From a candidate division WS6 bacterium GW2011_GWC2_36_7 (GTDB lineage: Bacteria > Patescibacteriota > Dojkabacteria > SC72): a stretch of DNA of 15,078 nt. Location of the stretch: positions 1-15,078 of the forward strand of contig LBSF01000024.1 in NCBI GenBank assembly GCA_000991805.1, read 5' to 3'. The translations under genes were made by a program, and so were the position numbers. The notes beneath the pieces were generated by a model that saw only the letters and a program-made list of their open reading frames with translations, was not told the DNA's origin and did not search any database. Within the stretch, counting starts at the first letter, position 1. Every line of letters starts with the position of its first letter. Positions 1 to 8,267 of this stretch are shown here, piece by piece.

Positions 1-458
1 CATTCGAGATAATTCAATCTGCGCCTACAATTGAATTTGGAACTGCTTCACTACCACAGTTATCAGCAAATGAACAACCAATCTACTACTCAACATATTG
101 GGCAGAAGCTGTAAGCAAGAATAGCTCTAATCCAAAACTCGCATGGGATTTCATAGCCTTTTTAGCACAAAAAGAACAACAGAAATCGATGTATTCTAAC
201 GCTGCAAAAATCAGAGTATTTGGAGAACCATATTCATTAGTAGAATTAAATAGCGAATTAGCATCAAATTCATACCTTTCATCAATTGCAGAGTCTGCTC
301 CTAAGATGATCTCTTGGCAGATGGGAGATGAATCATTTGTGAAAGCTACATTAAATGAAGCTATAACGAGCATTGTAGAAGATGGAAAAGATTCACAAAC
401 TGCATTAAAAACTGCAGAAACAGAAATAAATAATCAACTTGCACAAACCAATAGATAA
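1..458 (+). CDS. ABC transporter extracellular solute-binding protein, C-terminal part (partial)
   Basis: The reading frame is open from the window edge (first full codon at base 3) to TAA at 456-458, giving about 151 residues; the start lies outside. It looks like the C-terminal lobe of a family 1 (sugar-type) solute-binding lipoprotein, which captures a ligand outside the cell and hands it to an ABC permease. The supporting pattern is a stretch reading YYSTYWAEAVSKNSSNPKLA followed by WDFIAFLA, which fits the usual 'W..aVsk.s.n...AweFi.fL' segment. Near the end comes an amphipathic helix region reading SIVEDGKDSQTALKTAETEI, typical of the 'i..G.s.e.AL..a...in..l' terminus of the family. The ligand cannot be told from this part. 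The next gene starts 17 nt downstream. Patescibacteria import most nutrients, so a binding protein here fits scavenging. The permease genes, if linked, must lie upstream of the window. Confidence 0.8.
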   Translation, partial: FEIIQSAPTIEFGTASLPQLSANEQPIYYSTYWAEAVSKNSSNPKLAWDFIAFLAQKEQQKSMYSNAAKIRVFGEPYSLVELNSELASNSYLSSIAESAPKMISWQMGDESFVKATLNEAITSIVEDGKDSQTALKTAETEINNQLAQTNR

Positions 459-462
459 CGCT

Positions 463-468
463 TATTAT
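463..468 (+). promoter_or_regulatory. Candidate -10 box (TATTAT) for the 476 gene
   Basis: TATTAT ends 7 nt before the ATG at 476, so transcription from it would start at or next to the start codon. No good -35 is visible. The short gap after the solute-binding protein gene makes co-transcription equally possible. Confidence 0.35.
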
Positions 469-475
469 ATATCTA

Positions 476-2680
476 ATGAAGATTCGAAAAGCCCCAAGAA
501 AATCTAAGTCTCTTTTTGTAATATATTCTTCATTTTTCTTGCTTGTTTCAATCCCTTTAGTCACATGGGGGCTCGTAAATGGATCGTTTGATATCCGAAA
601 TATGGCATTTGACAGTGTTACTGTTAGTGATGAAAATCCCTGCGTAATATCCCTCCCAAATGTTAATCCATATACCCTAGAGGTTGGAAAAGAAATCACT
701 ATTCAAGTAGATGCAACATTGAAAGATTCTGGTATTGAGTCATTAAAAATATCAGATTCAACTGGAATCCTAATTCATGAAGAATCTTTTACCAAGTCAC
801 CAATATCCATTGCTACTAGTTTTAAGTTCACACCTTTTAAATCTGGGACAGTAGATATGTTAGGACTAATAAACAAGGTGGGCGGTGGTAGTGTCGCATG
901 TAAAATCAGTAGTGAATATGACATCCTTGGTTTAAAGGCAATGGCAAGCAACGAAATTCCTACCTTTACAACTGTACCCGCAGGATCAAAACCTTCGCAA
1001 GATATTAAAACGGGAGTTGCATACGAATATACTCTTACCGCATTAGATATTGATGGCGACCATATTAACTACAGCTATTCATTCACACCCGGAGCCACAT
1101 GGCTTAAATCCACAATCATCGAAGACGGCTCCAATGGAAAACTTGCAATCAAATTCTATGGATCAACCGACAAGCCTGCCAGCTACCTTGCCAATGTCTT
1201 CATTCATGATGGATACAGTAAGCACTTGGTTTCTCAGACATGGGTCATTAGTGTAAGTCCTGCAGAAAATGATATCCCAATGGTAAGAGTACTTTCTCCA
1301 GTAACAAGTATAAAGTTAGACAAAGGACAATCACAGAAAATATCTTGGGAAGCTTCAGATTTAAATCGAATAACCAAGTATGAGCTTTACGTAAGTCAAA
1401 ATCCTGCAGACCAGACCAGCTGGATAACCGTTAATGACAATATCTCTTCTAAGACTACATCATATCTAATTGATACTTCTGCCCTAAACCCAGGGACATA
1501 CAAAGCCATACTTAGAGCAACAGACAATCAGAGCCCTGCATTGGTGGGAATTGGCCTTTCTCCTGAGATAACCATCAATGGAACAACCACACCAATTCCA
1601 GAAGATGATGTTGTAGTCATAGCTGAACCACAAGTAATTAATATGTCTCCAAACAGTACCGATACTGTACAGAACAAACAGGTTACCACTAAGGCTACAA
1701 TAATTGCAGGTACCAATGCGAGTATTAATGAAGACAGTATTCTAGTAAAGCTTGATGACAAGGATATTACTTCGGATATTAGTATTAACAAGATTTCTGA
1801 GAAAGAGCACACCATAATATATCAACCTGATGAGGATCTTGTCGCTGGATTGCACAAGATGGAAATATACTTTGAAGATTCAAATGGTAAATCTGTAACC
1901 AAATCATGGACATTTACAATACAAGAAGAGGAAGTTGTAGCTGAAGGGTATGTAAAGATATTTGGTATGGAGATGAGCCAAAGAACCTTGATTATAATTG
2001 GTGCCGGTATCCTAGTTATAATTGTAGCTATCGTCGCTCCAATAATCATATTCAAAGTTTGGAAGGTTGAGCAGTACAAGAATGATGATAATCCTTCAGA
2101 TAGTCGATTTATGCCAAATCTTCCTACAGAACCTGTACCTGCATTTACGCCTACCTCATCGGAGATTTCAAATATGGTAGAAGCTCCTCCTGTTGTTGAA
2201 GAAGAAAAGCCTGTGGCAGATGCTTGGGATAGTTATGCAGCACCACTTCCACAAGAGCCAGCAATGACTATACAAACACCAATTCCTGTAGAAGAACCAC
2301 AAATAAAAAAAGTTGAACCTGTAATTGAAGACGTTCCTGTTAAAGAAGATATTGTAGAACCAATACCTACTCCTGAAGTTGTTGAACCAATCACAGAAGA
2401 AGTTACTCCGGTTGTAGAACCTGTTGTTGAGCCAGTTATAGAACAGATAATAACCCCAACAGAACCAAAGATTACACCAGTAGAACCAGCTCTAGTTGTA
2501 GAAGAAGTTCCTGTTGTTCCTACACCAGAACCAGTAGTAGAAACCCCCGCTGAGAGTACACCTCCTACTCCACCAGAACCAGACCTCAGTGTAGATCTAA
2601 ATGTTGGAGATGATCTAGCTTCAATATACGAGCAGATACAACAAGCAGAGCAAGAAGAGACTCCTGCAACCAAGGAATAG
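476..2680 (+). CDS. Membrane-anchored multi-domain Ig-like surface protein with acidic Pro/Val/Glu cytosolic tail
   Basis: This is a 734-aa protein of unknown function. Residues 1-13 are basic, followed by a hydrophobic signal-anchor at about 13-35. An Ig-like segment with two Cys follows (about 45-150). Next is a cadherin/He_PIG-like domain (about 158-262) with the typical 'G-Y-Y-L-DIDGD' and 'W-L...FIHDGYS...W.I.V' pattern. Two more beta-rich Ig/FN3-like segments lie at about 266-366 and 385-482. A strong membrane helix (about 503-529, rich in Ile/Val) is followed by KVWKVEQ, so the last 200 residues should be cytosolic. That tail is low complexity, with many Glu-Pro and Val-Val-Glu units (for example PVVEPVVEPVIEQ), and it ends in a short likely amphipathic helix reading DDLASIYEQIQQAEQEE. 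A plausible role is a cell-surface adhesion or envelope-spanning scaffold whose tail binds an intracellular partner; this is inference. The ATG at 476 gives the basic N-terminus before the first helix. Confidence 0.75.
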   Translation: MKIRKAPRKSKSLFVIYSSFFLLVSIPLVTWGLVNGSFDIRNMAFDSVTVSDENPCVISLPNVNPYTLEVGKEITIQVDATLKDSGIESLKISDSTGILIHEESFTKSPISIATSFKFTPFKSGTVDMLGLINKVGGGSVACKISSEYDILGLKAMASNEIPTFTTVPAGSKPSQDIKTGVAYEYTLTALDIDGDHINYSYSFTPGATWLKSTIIEDGSNGKLAIKFYGSTDKPASYLANVFIHDGYSKHLVSQTWVISVSPAENDIPMVRVLSPVTSIKLDKGQSQKISWEASDLNRITKYELYVSQNPADQTSWITVNDNISSKTTSYLIDTSALNPGTYKAILRATDNQSPALVGIGLSPEITINGTTTPIPEDDVVVIAEPQVINMSPNSTDTVQNKQVTTKATIIAGTNASINEDSILVKLDDKDITSDISINKISEKEHTIIYQPDEDLVAGLHKMEIYFEDSNGKSVTKSWTFTIQEEEVVAEGYVKIFGMEMSQRTLIIIGAGILVIIVAIVAPIIIFKVWKVEQYKNDDNPSDSRFMPNLPTEPVPAFTPTSSEISNMVEAPPVVEEEKPVADAWDSYAAPLPQEPAMTIQTPIPVEEPQIKKVEPVIEDVPVKEDIVEPIPTPEVVEPITEEVTPVVEPVVEPVIEQIITPTEPKITPVEPALVVEEVPVVPTPEPVVETPAESTPPTPPEPDLSVDLNVGDDLASIYEQIQQAEQEETPATKE

Positions 2681-2697
2681 ATTCTATATGCTTAAAT

Positions 2698-2706
2698 TGA
2701 TATAAT
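2698..2706 (+). promoter_or_regulatory. Extended -10 promoter (TGA-TATAAT) for alaS, probably leaderless
   Basis: A perfect TATAAT at 2701-2706 is preceded by TG at 2698-2699, giving an extended -10 element that can work without a strong -35. It ends 7 nt before the alaS ATG at 2714, so the predicted transcription start falls on or beside the start codon. There is no room for a ribosome binding site between them. Confidence 0.6.
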
Positions 2707-2713
2707 CTCCCTT

Positions 2714-4459
2714 ATGAATACTTTCTCATACAAAGAAATAAGGGATAAATATATTGAATATTTCAAAAAGAATAATCATCAAGAGATACCTAGTGCTCCA
2801 CTCGTACCAGAAAATGATCCTTCTGTACTTTTTGTTAATGCAGGAATGTTTCCGTTGGTACCTTTCTTACAAGGAGAAACTCACCCTAAAGGTACAAGGT
2901 TAGTAAATTCACAAAGATGTGTTAGAACTGGAGACATAGATGAGGTTGGAGATGCTTCTCATTGCACCACTTTTGAAATGCTTGGAAATTGGTCTTTAAA
3001 TGACTACTTCAAAAGAGAAGCTATCACTATGACTGTAAGATTCTTTGTAGAAGAATTAGGATTTGATATTAACAAAATATATGCAACAGTATTTAAAGGA
3101 GATGAAACAGCACCAAAAGATACAGATTCAATAGAAGCTTGGAAAGATATCTTCAAAGAATACGATATTGATGCTGAAGTTGGAGACCGAATAATTGAAA
3201 ATGGAAAAGAAGATAACTGGTGGGGATTAGCAACAGGTGGTCCATGTGGGCCAGATTCTGAAATCTTCTATGAAGTTAATGGTAAAAAGTTAGAAATTGG
3301 AAACAATGTATTCATGGAATATCTCAAAACTGGAGATGAATACAACCCACTAGGAAGACATAATGTAGATTTTGGAGGAGGATTGGATAGAATTACATGT
3401 GTTAGCCAAGGTGTAGATAATTTTTACGAAACAGATATATACAAACCAATATTTGACTTAGTTAAATCTCTTGGTAAGAATGATATATTAGTTTCTCAAA
3501 GAATCATTACAGACCATATTAAAGCTGCTACATGGATGATTATGGATGGTGTAGAACCTAGTAGAAATGAACAGGGATATATTTTAAGAAGAATAATTAG
3601 AAGAGCTATTAGACATGGTAGAAAGTTAGGTATTGAGGGTTTGTTTACTAGAAGGGTTGGAGATATAGCTATACAACAATTCTCACCAATATATTCTCAA
3701 TTGGAAGCAGATAGAGAAAGAATATTAAATATATTGGAGGAAGAAGAGCAGAAGTTTAGCAGAACATTGGAAAATGGATTAAAAGAATCTGACAGAATTA
3801 TCAAAGATGGTGAAGATTTACCAGTAAAAGCATTTAAGCTTTACGAAACATATGGCTTCCCAATTGAATTAACAATCGAAGAATTACAAAACAGAAAGAT
3901 TGAATTCAATGAAGAGAATCTCCTCAATGGATTCCAAGAAGAACAGAAGAAACACCAAGAACTCTCTCGAACCTCATCCGCAGGAATGTTTAAAGGAGGA
4001 TTGGCAGACACATCGGACATGTCTACTAAATATCACACAACTACTCACCTACTCCTAGCAACATTAAGAAAAATATTAGGCGACCAAGTATACCAAAAAG
4101 GAAGCAATATAACCCCAGAAAGATTAAGATTTGACTACCCATCAGACAGTAAACTAACCCCAGAACAAGCAAAACAAGTAGAAGAAATTATAAATGAACA
4201 AATACAAAAAGCCTTACCAATAACATACGAAGAGCTACCCAAGGAAGAAGCTTTAAAGATGGTACCATTTGCAGCATTCTCTGAAAAATATGGAGACATC
4301 GTAAAGGTATACACCATTGGAGACAAAACCAATCCATACTCCGTTGAAATCTGTAACGGCCCTCACGTATCCAATACAAAAGAACTAGGAACGTTTAGAA
4401 TAGCTAAACAAGAAAACGTCGCTGCAGGAATTAAAAGAATTAAAGCAGTATTAGAATAA
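2714..4459 (+). CDS. alaS: Alanyl-tRNA synthetase, short form lacking the C-Ala domain
   Basis: It charges tRNA-Ala with alanine. At 581 aa it is far shorter than the roughly 875 aa of the E. coli enzyme. The class II catalytic core is present: FVNAGMFPL near residue 40, TTFEMLGNWSLNDYFK at 85-100, GPCGPDSEIFY, and DFGGGLDRI at about 219-227. The tRNA-recognition helix region with GYILRRIIRRAIRHGRKLG follows at about 285-305. The editing domain is also present and keeps its zinc ligand pattern: H441 and H445 (HTTTH), then C547 and H551. The second motif reads CNGPH where the classical enzyme has CGGTH. The protein stops just after KRIKAVLE, where the linker and C-Ala/DHHA1 domain would normally begin, so the dimerising, tRNA-elbow-binding module is absent. 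It heads a run alaS-ruvX-mltG, with ruvX one base downstream. The GC skew changes sharply near residue 416 (see findings). Confidence 0.95.
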   Translation: MNTFSYKEIRDKYIEYFKKNNHQEIPSAPLVPENDPSVLFVNAGMFPLVPFLQGETHPKGTRLVNSQRCVRTGDIDEVGDASHCTTFEMLGNWSLNDYFKREAITMTVRFFVEELGFDINKIYATVFKGDETAPKDTDSIEAWKDIFKEYDIDAEVGDRIIENGKEDNWWGLATGGPCGPDSEIFYEVNGKKLEIGNNVFMEYLKTGDEYNPLGRHNVDFGGGLDRITCVSQGVDNFYETDIYKPIFDLVKSLGKNDILVSQRIITDHIKAATWMIMDGVEPSRNEQGYILRRIIRRAIRHGRKLGIEGLFTRRVGDIAIQQFSPIYSQLEADRERILNILEEEEQKFSRTLENGLKESDRIIKDGEDLPVKAFKLYETYGFPIELTIEELQNRKIEFNEENLLNGFQEEQKKHQELSRTSSAGMFKGGLADTSDMSTKYHTTTHLLLATLRKILGDQVYQKGSNITPERLRFDYPSDSKLTPEQAKQVEEIINEQIQKALPITYEELPKEEALKMVPFAAFSEKYGDIVKVYTIGDKTNPYSVEICNGPHVSNTKELGTFRIAKQENVAAGIKRIKAVLE

Positions 4460-4460
4460 T

Positions 4461-4889
4461 ATGATTGAATACCCAATACTAGCAATAGACTATGGAAAGA
4501 AACACTTTGGATTAGCAATATCCGATTCAAAAGGAATCATAGCATCACCATTAGATGTGCTCTCCATTACTGAAAATCATGGACAAACAGATATTATCCT
4601 TCAAATCGTAGAAATATGTAAGGAATACAGAGTAAAAACCATACTTCTAGGATATCCACAAGCCTTCGCAGAAAGTCATAACGCTACACAAAAACACATT
4701 TCACAATTCGAGTACAAACTCAAAGGAAACACTGATATACCAATCATTTTGTATGACGAAAGCTTTTCTACAACTTCCGCAGAAAATATGTTAATATCAT
4801 CAGGACAGAATACAAAAGGATTCAGGAAAAAGATAGACAAGATAGCTGCAACAGTATTTTTACAAGAATTTTTAAATTCAAAACACTAG
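4461..4889 (+). CDS. ruvX: Putative pre-16S rRNA nuclease / Holliday junction resolvase-like protein (YqgF family)
   Basis: This is a 142-aa protein of the usual length for the family, with an RNase H-like fold. The family is linked to processing of the 5' end of 16S rRNA (YqgF) and has also been proposed as an alternative Holliday junction resolvase (RuvX). The three acidic positions expected in the active site are present: D10 in ILAIDYGKKHFGLAISD, the DE pair at 99-100 in YDESFST, and D126 in KKIDKIAA. The Gly-Tyr-Pro segment at about 64-66 corresponds to the family 'vGLP' loop. The ATG follows the alaS stop by a single base, so the two are very likely co-transcribed and perhaps translationally coupled; no Shine-Dalgarno sequence is present. 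The same order alaS-ruvX-mltG, with small genes between, is known from Firmicutes, which supports the identification. Confidence 0.93.
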   Translation: MIEYPILAIDYGKKHFGLAISDSKGIIASPLDVLSITENHGQTDIILQIVEICKEYRVKTILLGYPQAFAESHNATQKHISQFEYKLKGNTDIPIILYDESFSTTSAENMLISSGQNTKGFRKKIDKIAATVFLQEFLNSKH

Positions 4890-4893
4890 TACA

Positions 4894-5898
4894 ATGTTTA
4901 AACAAATGAGAAGTATCGTCAGAATTTTTCTGCTAGCCTTAATCACCGTAGTAGTAGCAGGAGTAATCATAAAGCTGGACTACAGCCATGCATTAAAAAC
5001 AGTAAATAGTGATAGTGCAGACAAGGTAGTCGTTCAAATAGAAGAAGGAGAAACTGTAGATCAAATTCTCAAATCCCTTACTGATCAAGGACTCATGAAT
5101 GAGAGATGGTCCAACTATTTCAAAATATATCTCAGGTTAAACAATCTAGCTGCCAAACTACAAGCAGGAACATACAATATTCCTAAGAACCTTAACATTG
5201 TAGAGTTAATCCAAACATTGCAAAATGGTAAAGACCAAGAAACTTGGGTAACTATTGTTGAAGGACTTAGAAAGGATGAAATTGCAGATGTACTCGTCAA
5301 AAATCTTGGTGGAACCTTCTCTAAGGATACATTCCTAGCATTAACAATAAATCAAGAATTCATTAATACATTTGGGTTAAATAGTGATGTGAAAGATCTA
5401 GAAGGCTACCTCTTCCCAGACAAATATGCATTCGCTTTTGATGTTACAGAAAAAGATGTTGCAACAATACTTGTTGAGAACTTCAAAACAAAGGTTGGGG
5501 TAAATGACAGATATCAAACAATAATATTGGCAAGCATCACAGAAAAAGAGGGAAGAACTGCAACAGACAGACCAATAATTGCAGGGATAATATTAAAACG
5601 ATACAACGAAGGATGGACACTAGGTTTAGACACCACTATCCTCTACTACTTAAAGACTTGGGATGAGAAGGTCATTACTCAAGAAGACTTGAAAGACAAC
5701 AATCCCTACAATACTAGAGTCGTAACCGGATTTCCCCCTACCCCAATATGTAATCCTGGGTTAGAATCCATCAATGCTGCAAGAAATCCTGTGAACTCAA
5801 CCTACTATTACTTCATTAGTGATCGTGATGGTCTAATACACTATGCACGAACAGCTGCAGAACATCAAAACAATGTAAATCAGTACATATTAAACTAA
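4894..5898 (+). CDS. mltG: Endolytic peptidoglycan transglycosylase MltG (YceG-like)
   Basis: MltG is a membrane-bound lytic transglycosylase that cuts nascent glycan strands and so sets or ends strand elongation during peptidoglycan synthesis. The 334-aa protein has one N-terminal membrane helix (about 8-27), then a LysM-like region (about 45-110) containing EGETVDQILKSL and LQAGTYNIP. The YceG catalytic domain follows. Its hallmark ASITEKE motif is at residues 213-219 and carries the catalytic Glu. Further family marks are the DTTILYY segment, the NPYNTRVVTGFPPTPICNPG segment, and the terminal YYYFISDRDGLIHYARTAAE followed by H. The family length is usually 330-350 aa, so it looks complete. 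It starts 4 nt after ruvX and lies directly before an LCP gene, so two envelope-building activities are adjacent. No separate promoter is evident. Confidence 0.95.
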   Translation: MFKQMRSIVRIFLLALITVVVAGVIIKLDYSHALKTVNSDSADKVVVQIEEGETVDQILKSLTDQGLMNERWSNYFKIYLRLNNLAAKLQAGTYNIPKNLNIVELIQTLQNGKDQETWVTIVEGLRKDEIADVLVKNLGGTFSKDTFLALTINQEFINTFGLNSDVKDLEGYLFPDKYAFAFDVTEKDVATILVENFKTKVGVNDRYQTIILASITEKEGRTATDRPIIAGIILKRYNEGWTLGLDTTILYYLKTWDEKVITQEDLKDNNPYNTRVVTGFPPTPICNPGLESINAARNPVNSTYYYFISDRDGLIHYARTAAEHQNNVNQYILN

Positions 5899-5916
5899 TT
5901 TTAGTGTTGCCCCACT

Positions 5917-7280
5917 ATGACTCTTGATATGAAAAGTACAGATGAGAAAAAGATTACAGCTCCTTCCATTCCTCTTGAACTTGAAAAACCCCAAAAGAAA
6001 AAAATGAAGAAATGGGTTAAGTTCGTAATCATCGGAGTAATAGTTCTAATTCTTGGTGGAATTGGGTTTGGGGTTTACAAAGGGCTCGCAATATTCCAAA
6101 AAATTGGTTTAAAATTTGATACCGGAGCTCTTTCACTTACAAATGTAGAACCCGAATTACAAAAAGATAGCACAGGAAAGTACACCAACTTCCTGATAAT
6201 TGGTATTGATACCCGAGGAACCACTGACGGATTAAATACAGACACACTCATCCTAGCCTCATACAATTACGACACTCACAATGTGGTTATGGTTTCCATT
6301 CCAAGAGATTTGAGTGTAGAGATTGGTAAAGATTCGAAATGGTACAACAAGATTAATGCAGTCTATGCATTCACTAAAGAAGAAAGCGACGACACAAAAG
6401 GTCTCCAAGAGCTACAAAGAACTGTAGAAGAACTTACCGGGACAGAAATTCAGTACTATGCCATGGTTAACTTCGATGGATTTACACAAGTAGTCGATGC
6501 GGTTGGAGGAGTAGATATAAATGTGGAGAATAGTTTTACAGACTACACTTACCCACTTGGAAATGGATATCAGACAGTTTCATTTAAAGCAGGAATCCAA
6601 CATATGAATGGAGACACAGCCCTTAAATATGCAAGATCTAGACATTCAAGTGACAACAACGAAGGTTCTGATTTCATGAGAGGGACAAGATCTTAAGTAC
6701 GGAAACACTAACCAGTCCAAAAGCAATTACGGGATTAATCTCATCAGTTGCAGACAACATTAAGGTTTCTCAATTTACGATTAGTGACATTGAAGCAGGT
6801 TTAAATGTAGCAAAAGATTTCAATGAAAATAACGGAAAAGCATATTCGTTTGTTCTAGACCCTACTGCTGGAAATTATCAGCTTGTTGGGAACCTTTCCA
6901 CATATGCAAAAGACGGAACCCTACTCGCATATGTAATCGGTCCAAAACTCGGACTCGGGAAGTATACCGATATCAATGAATATGTCGATCTCATTACTGC
7001 AAATCCCTCTCTCTACACTGAAGAAGAAGCATATGACGAGGTCCAAACATTAAGAACTAAATATCCATATTTGAATATTGTATACCGAGGCACCCTCTAT
7101 TCTAACAAAGAAGGAAGCTATATCTACTCACATACAGAAAACGAATTCACTACAACTGTAACTGATTTCGCAACTGCACTGAAGATAGAGAATAAGGTAA
7201 AACCAGAATTCATCACCAACAATTTAAACGGTGAAGATGTTACAATATTACTTGGTAAAGCAGTTCAGTTAACCGAATAA
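5917..7280 (+). pseudogene. LytR-CpsA-Psr (LCP) family glycopolymer ligase, interrupted by a frameshift near 6690
   Basis: LCP proteins attach undecaprenyl-linked glycopolymers to peptidoglycan outside the membrane. The first part (5917-6696, 259 aa) has a basic cytosolic start, a membrane helix at about 34-54, and clear LCP motifs: NFLIIGIDTRG at 91-101, the NTDTLIL segment, SIPRDLSV at 127-134, KINAVYAF at 145-152, and ALKYARSRH followed by GSDFMRGTR. It then reads S and TAA at 6694-6696. The missing C-terminus continues in another frame from about 6693 (LSTETLTSPKAITGLISS...) to TAA at 7278-7280, another 195 codons with no stop and no credible start of their own. The expected RQQKIL after MRGTR is missing its QQK, so about 10 nt appear lost. 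It may be a true pseudogene or an assembly error; the otherwise intact reading frame suggests a recent event. The sequence after residue 260 may include a divergent LytR_C-like domain, which is uncertain. Confidence 0.85.
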
Positions 7281-7284
7281 AAAA

Positions 7285-8193
7285 GTGATATTCAAACTAT
7301 ACCATGGCTCATCGCCATATCTGTCCCTAAAAGCCTTAAAACAAGAGACCTTGAACTTTCCTGATATACAATTTCAGATCGTTAATGCTGAATCACAAGA
7401 TTCACAAACAATATTTGATAAGTTAGGAAGCCAAAATCTCTTTGTTTCGAAACGAGGAATAATCATTAAAAGGTTGTACAAAAACAAGGACAAAGACAAG
7501 CTCATTGAAAGTATACTAACCATACTCAAGCAGGGAACAAGTACAGATATAATATTCTTCTGGGAAGCAGAAAAGGTTAGAGTAAATACTAGATATTTAA
7601 AATTCTTCAAAGAAAACTCCGCCTTAGAACAATATGATGAGATGAATAAAAGATCCTTTGGAGGATGGTTAAAAGAAGAATTAGAAACTAATGGATTAAA
7701 CCTAGATCCTACAGTACAACGACTACTTGCAGAAAGAACCAACTATGATCCAGAGCGATGTGCAAATGAGATACAGAAATTAAAACTAGATCCTGAAAAC
7801 GATACAACATATATTGTAGATACTTTAGAAAAAGACATTTGGGCATTGATCGATGCAATAAATATGAAGGATAAGGCTCGAAGTATGGAGATATTGGAAA
7901 ACTTGTACAAACAAAATAACGATCCCAACTATATCCTCTCAATGCTAGCAAGAAACCTAAGAATTCTTACCTTGGTTAAACATCTTAACGATCAAAAAAA
8001 ATCATTTAGAGAAATATGTTCAATTTTAAGAATTCCTCCATTTACTCTACCCTCAATTCTAGATACTTCTAAAAACTATGAAAACAAACAATTAATACAG
8101 ATATATCGAAAGCTTTCCAATCTAGACTTGCAAATTAAAACTGGGAAAATCGATGGACATCTAGGATTAACCCTCATATGCCCGTACCTCTAG
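7285..8193 (+). CDS. holA: DNA polymerase III delta subunit (clamp loader), divergent short form
   Basis: Delta opens the beta sliding clamp as part of the clamp-loader complex. The 302-aa protein is shorter than E. coli HolA (343 aa) and has no Walker A motif, as expected for delta. The N-terminal part shows the family pattern FKLYHGSSPYLSLKAL and a strand-turn reading SQNLFVSKRGIIIKRL. The middle has the STDIIFFWEAEKV strand, then EEL...LDPTVQRLLAERTNYD, matching the delta helix in which the chain is judged against bound DNA. The C-terminal region is all helical (DIWALIDAINMKDKARSMEI and SMLARNLRILTLVKHL), like the collar domain. The likely start is GTG at 7285, four bases after the stop of the LCP reading frame; no ATG gives the conserved N-terminus. 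Chains of this family are weakly conserved, so the call rests on overall architecture. Confidence 0.82.
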   Translation: MIFKLYHGSSPYLSLKALKQETLNFPDIQFQIVNAESQDSQTIFDKLGSQNLFVSKRGIIIKRLYKNKDKDKLIESILTILKQGTSTDIIFFWEAEKVRVNTRYLKFFKENSALEQYDEMNKRSFGGWLKEELETNGLNLDPTVQRLLAERTNYDPERCANEIQKLKLDPENDTTYIVDTLEKDIWALIDAINMKDKARSMEILENLYKQNNDPNYILSMLARNLRILTLVKHLNDQKKSFREICSILRIPPFTLPSILDTSKNYENKQLIQIYRKLSNLDLQIKTGKIDGHLGLTLICPYL

Positions 8194-8204
8194 TAGAGAT
8201 TCAA

Positions 8205-8233
8205 TTGACACCACCCCCCTATTAACTTAAACT
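8205..8233 (+). promoter_or_regulatory. Sigma70-type promoter for the 8268 gene
   Basis: A perfect -35 TTGACA at 8205-8210 is followed after exactly 17 bases by TAAACT at 8228-8233 (four of six matches to TATAAT). The predicted start is near 8240, giving a leader of about 28 nt without a Shine-Dalgarno sequence. A second weak hexamer, TATACC at 8255-8260, lies 7 nt before the ATG and could give a leaderless transcript instead. Confidence 0.6.
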
Positions 8234-8267
8234 AGTAAAGAGAATATTCAAATCTATACCTGCCCTA

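Noticed and set aside
1528..2079. Two minus-strand reading frames opposite the 476 gene
   Set aside because: They are shadows of a well-supported plus-strand gene and have no recognisable domain.
2280..2560. A DNA repeat array or CRISPR-like structure
   Set aside because: The repetition is codon-level (Glu, Pro and Val units) inside an open coding frame, without constant repeats or spacers.
2233..2673. A minus-strand reading frame of 146 codons rich in Gly, Ser and Thr
   Set aside because: It is the antisense of the repetitive Pro/Val/Glu tail of the 476 gene. Its low-complexity make-up follows from that repeat, and no start signal supports it.
6676..6697. Programmed -1 frameshifting in the LCP gene
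   Set aside because: There is no slippery heptamer or evident stimulatory stem, and the conserved Gln codons are missing, which points to a deletion and not recoding.
7071..7280. A separate 69-aa gene starting with ATG at 7071
   Set aside because: The same frame is open back to about 6690 and continues the LCP protein, so this is the tail of the broken gene and not an independent start.
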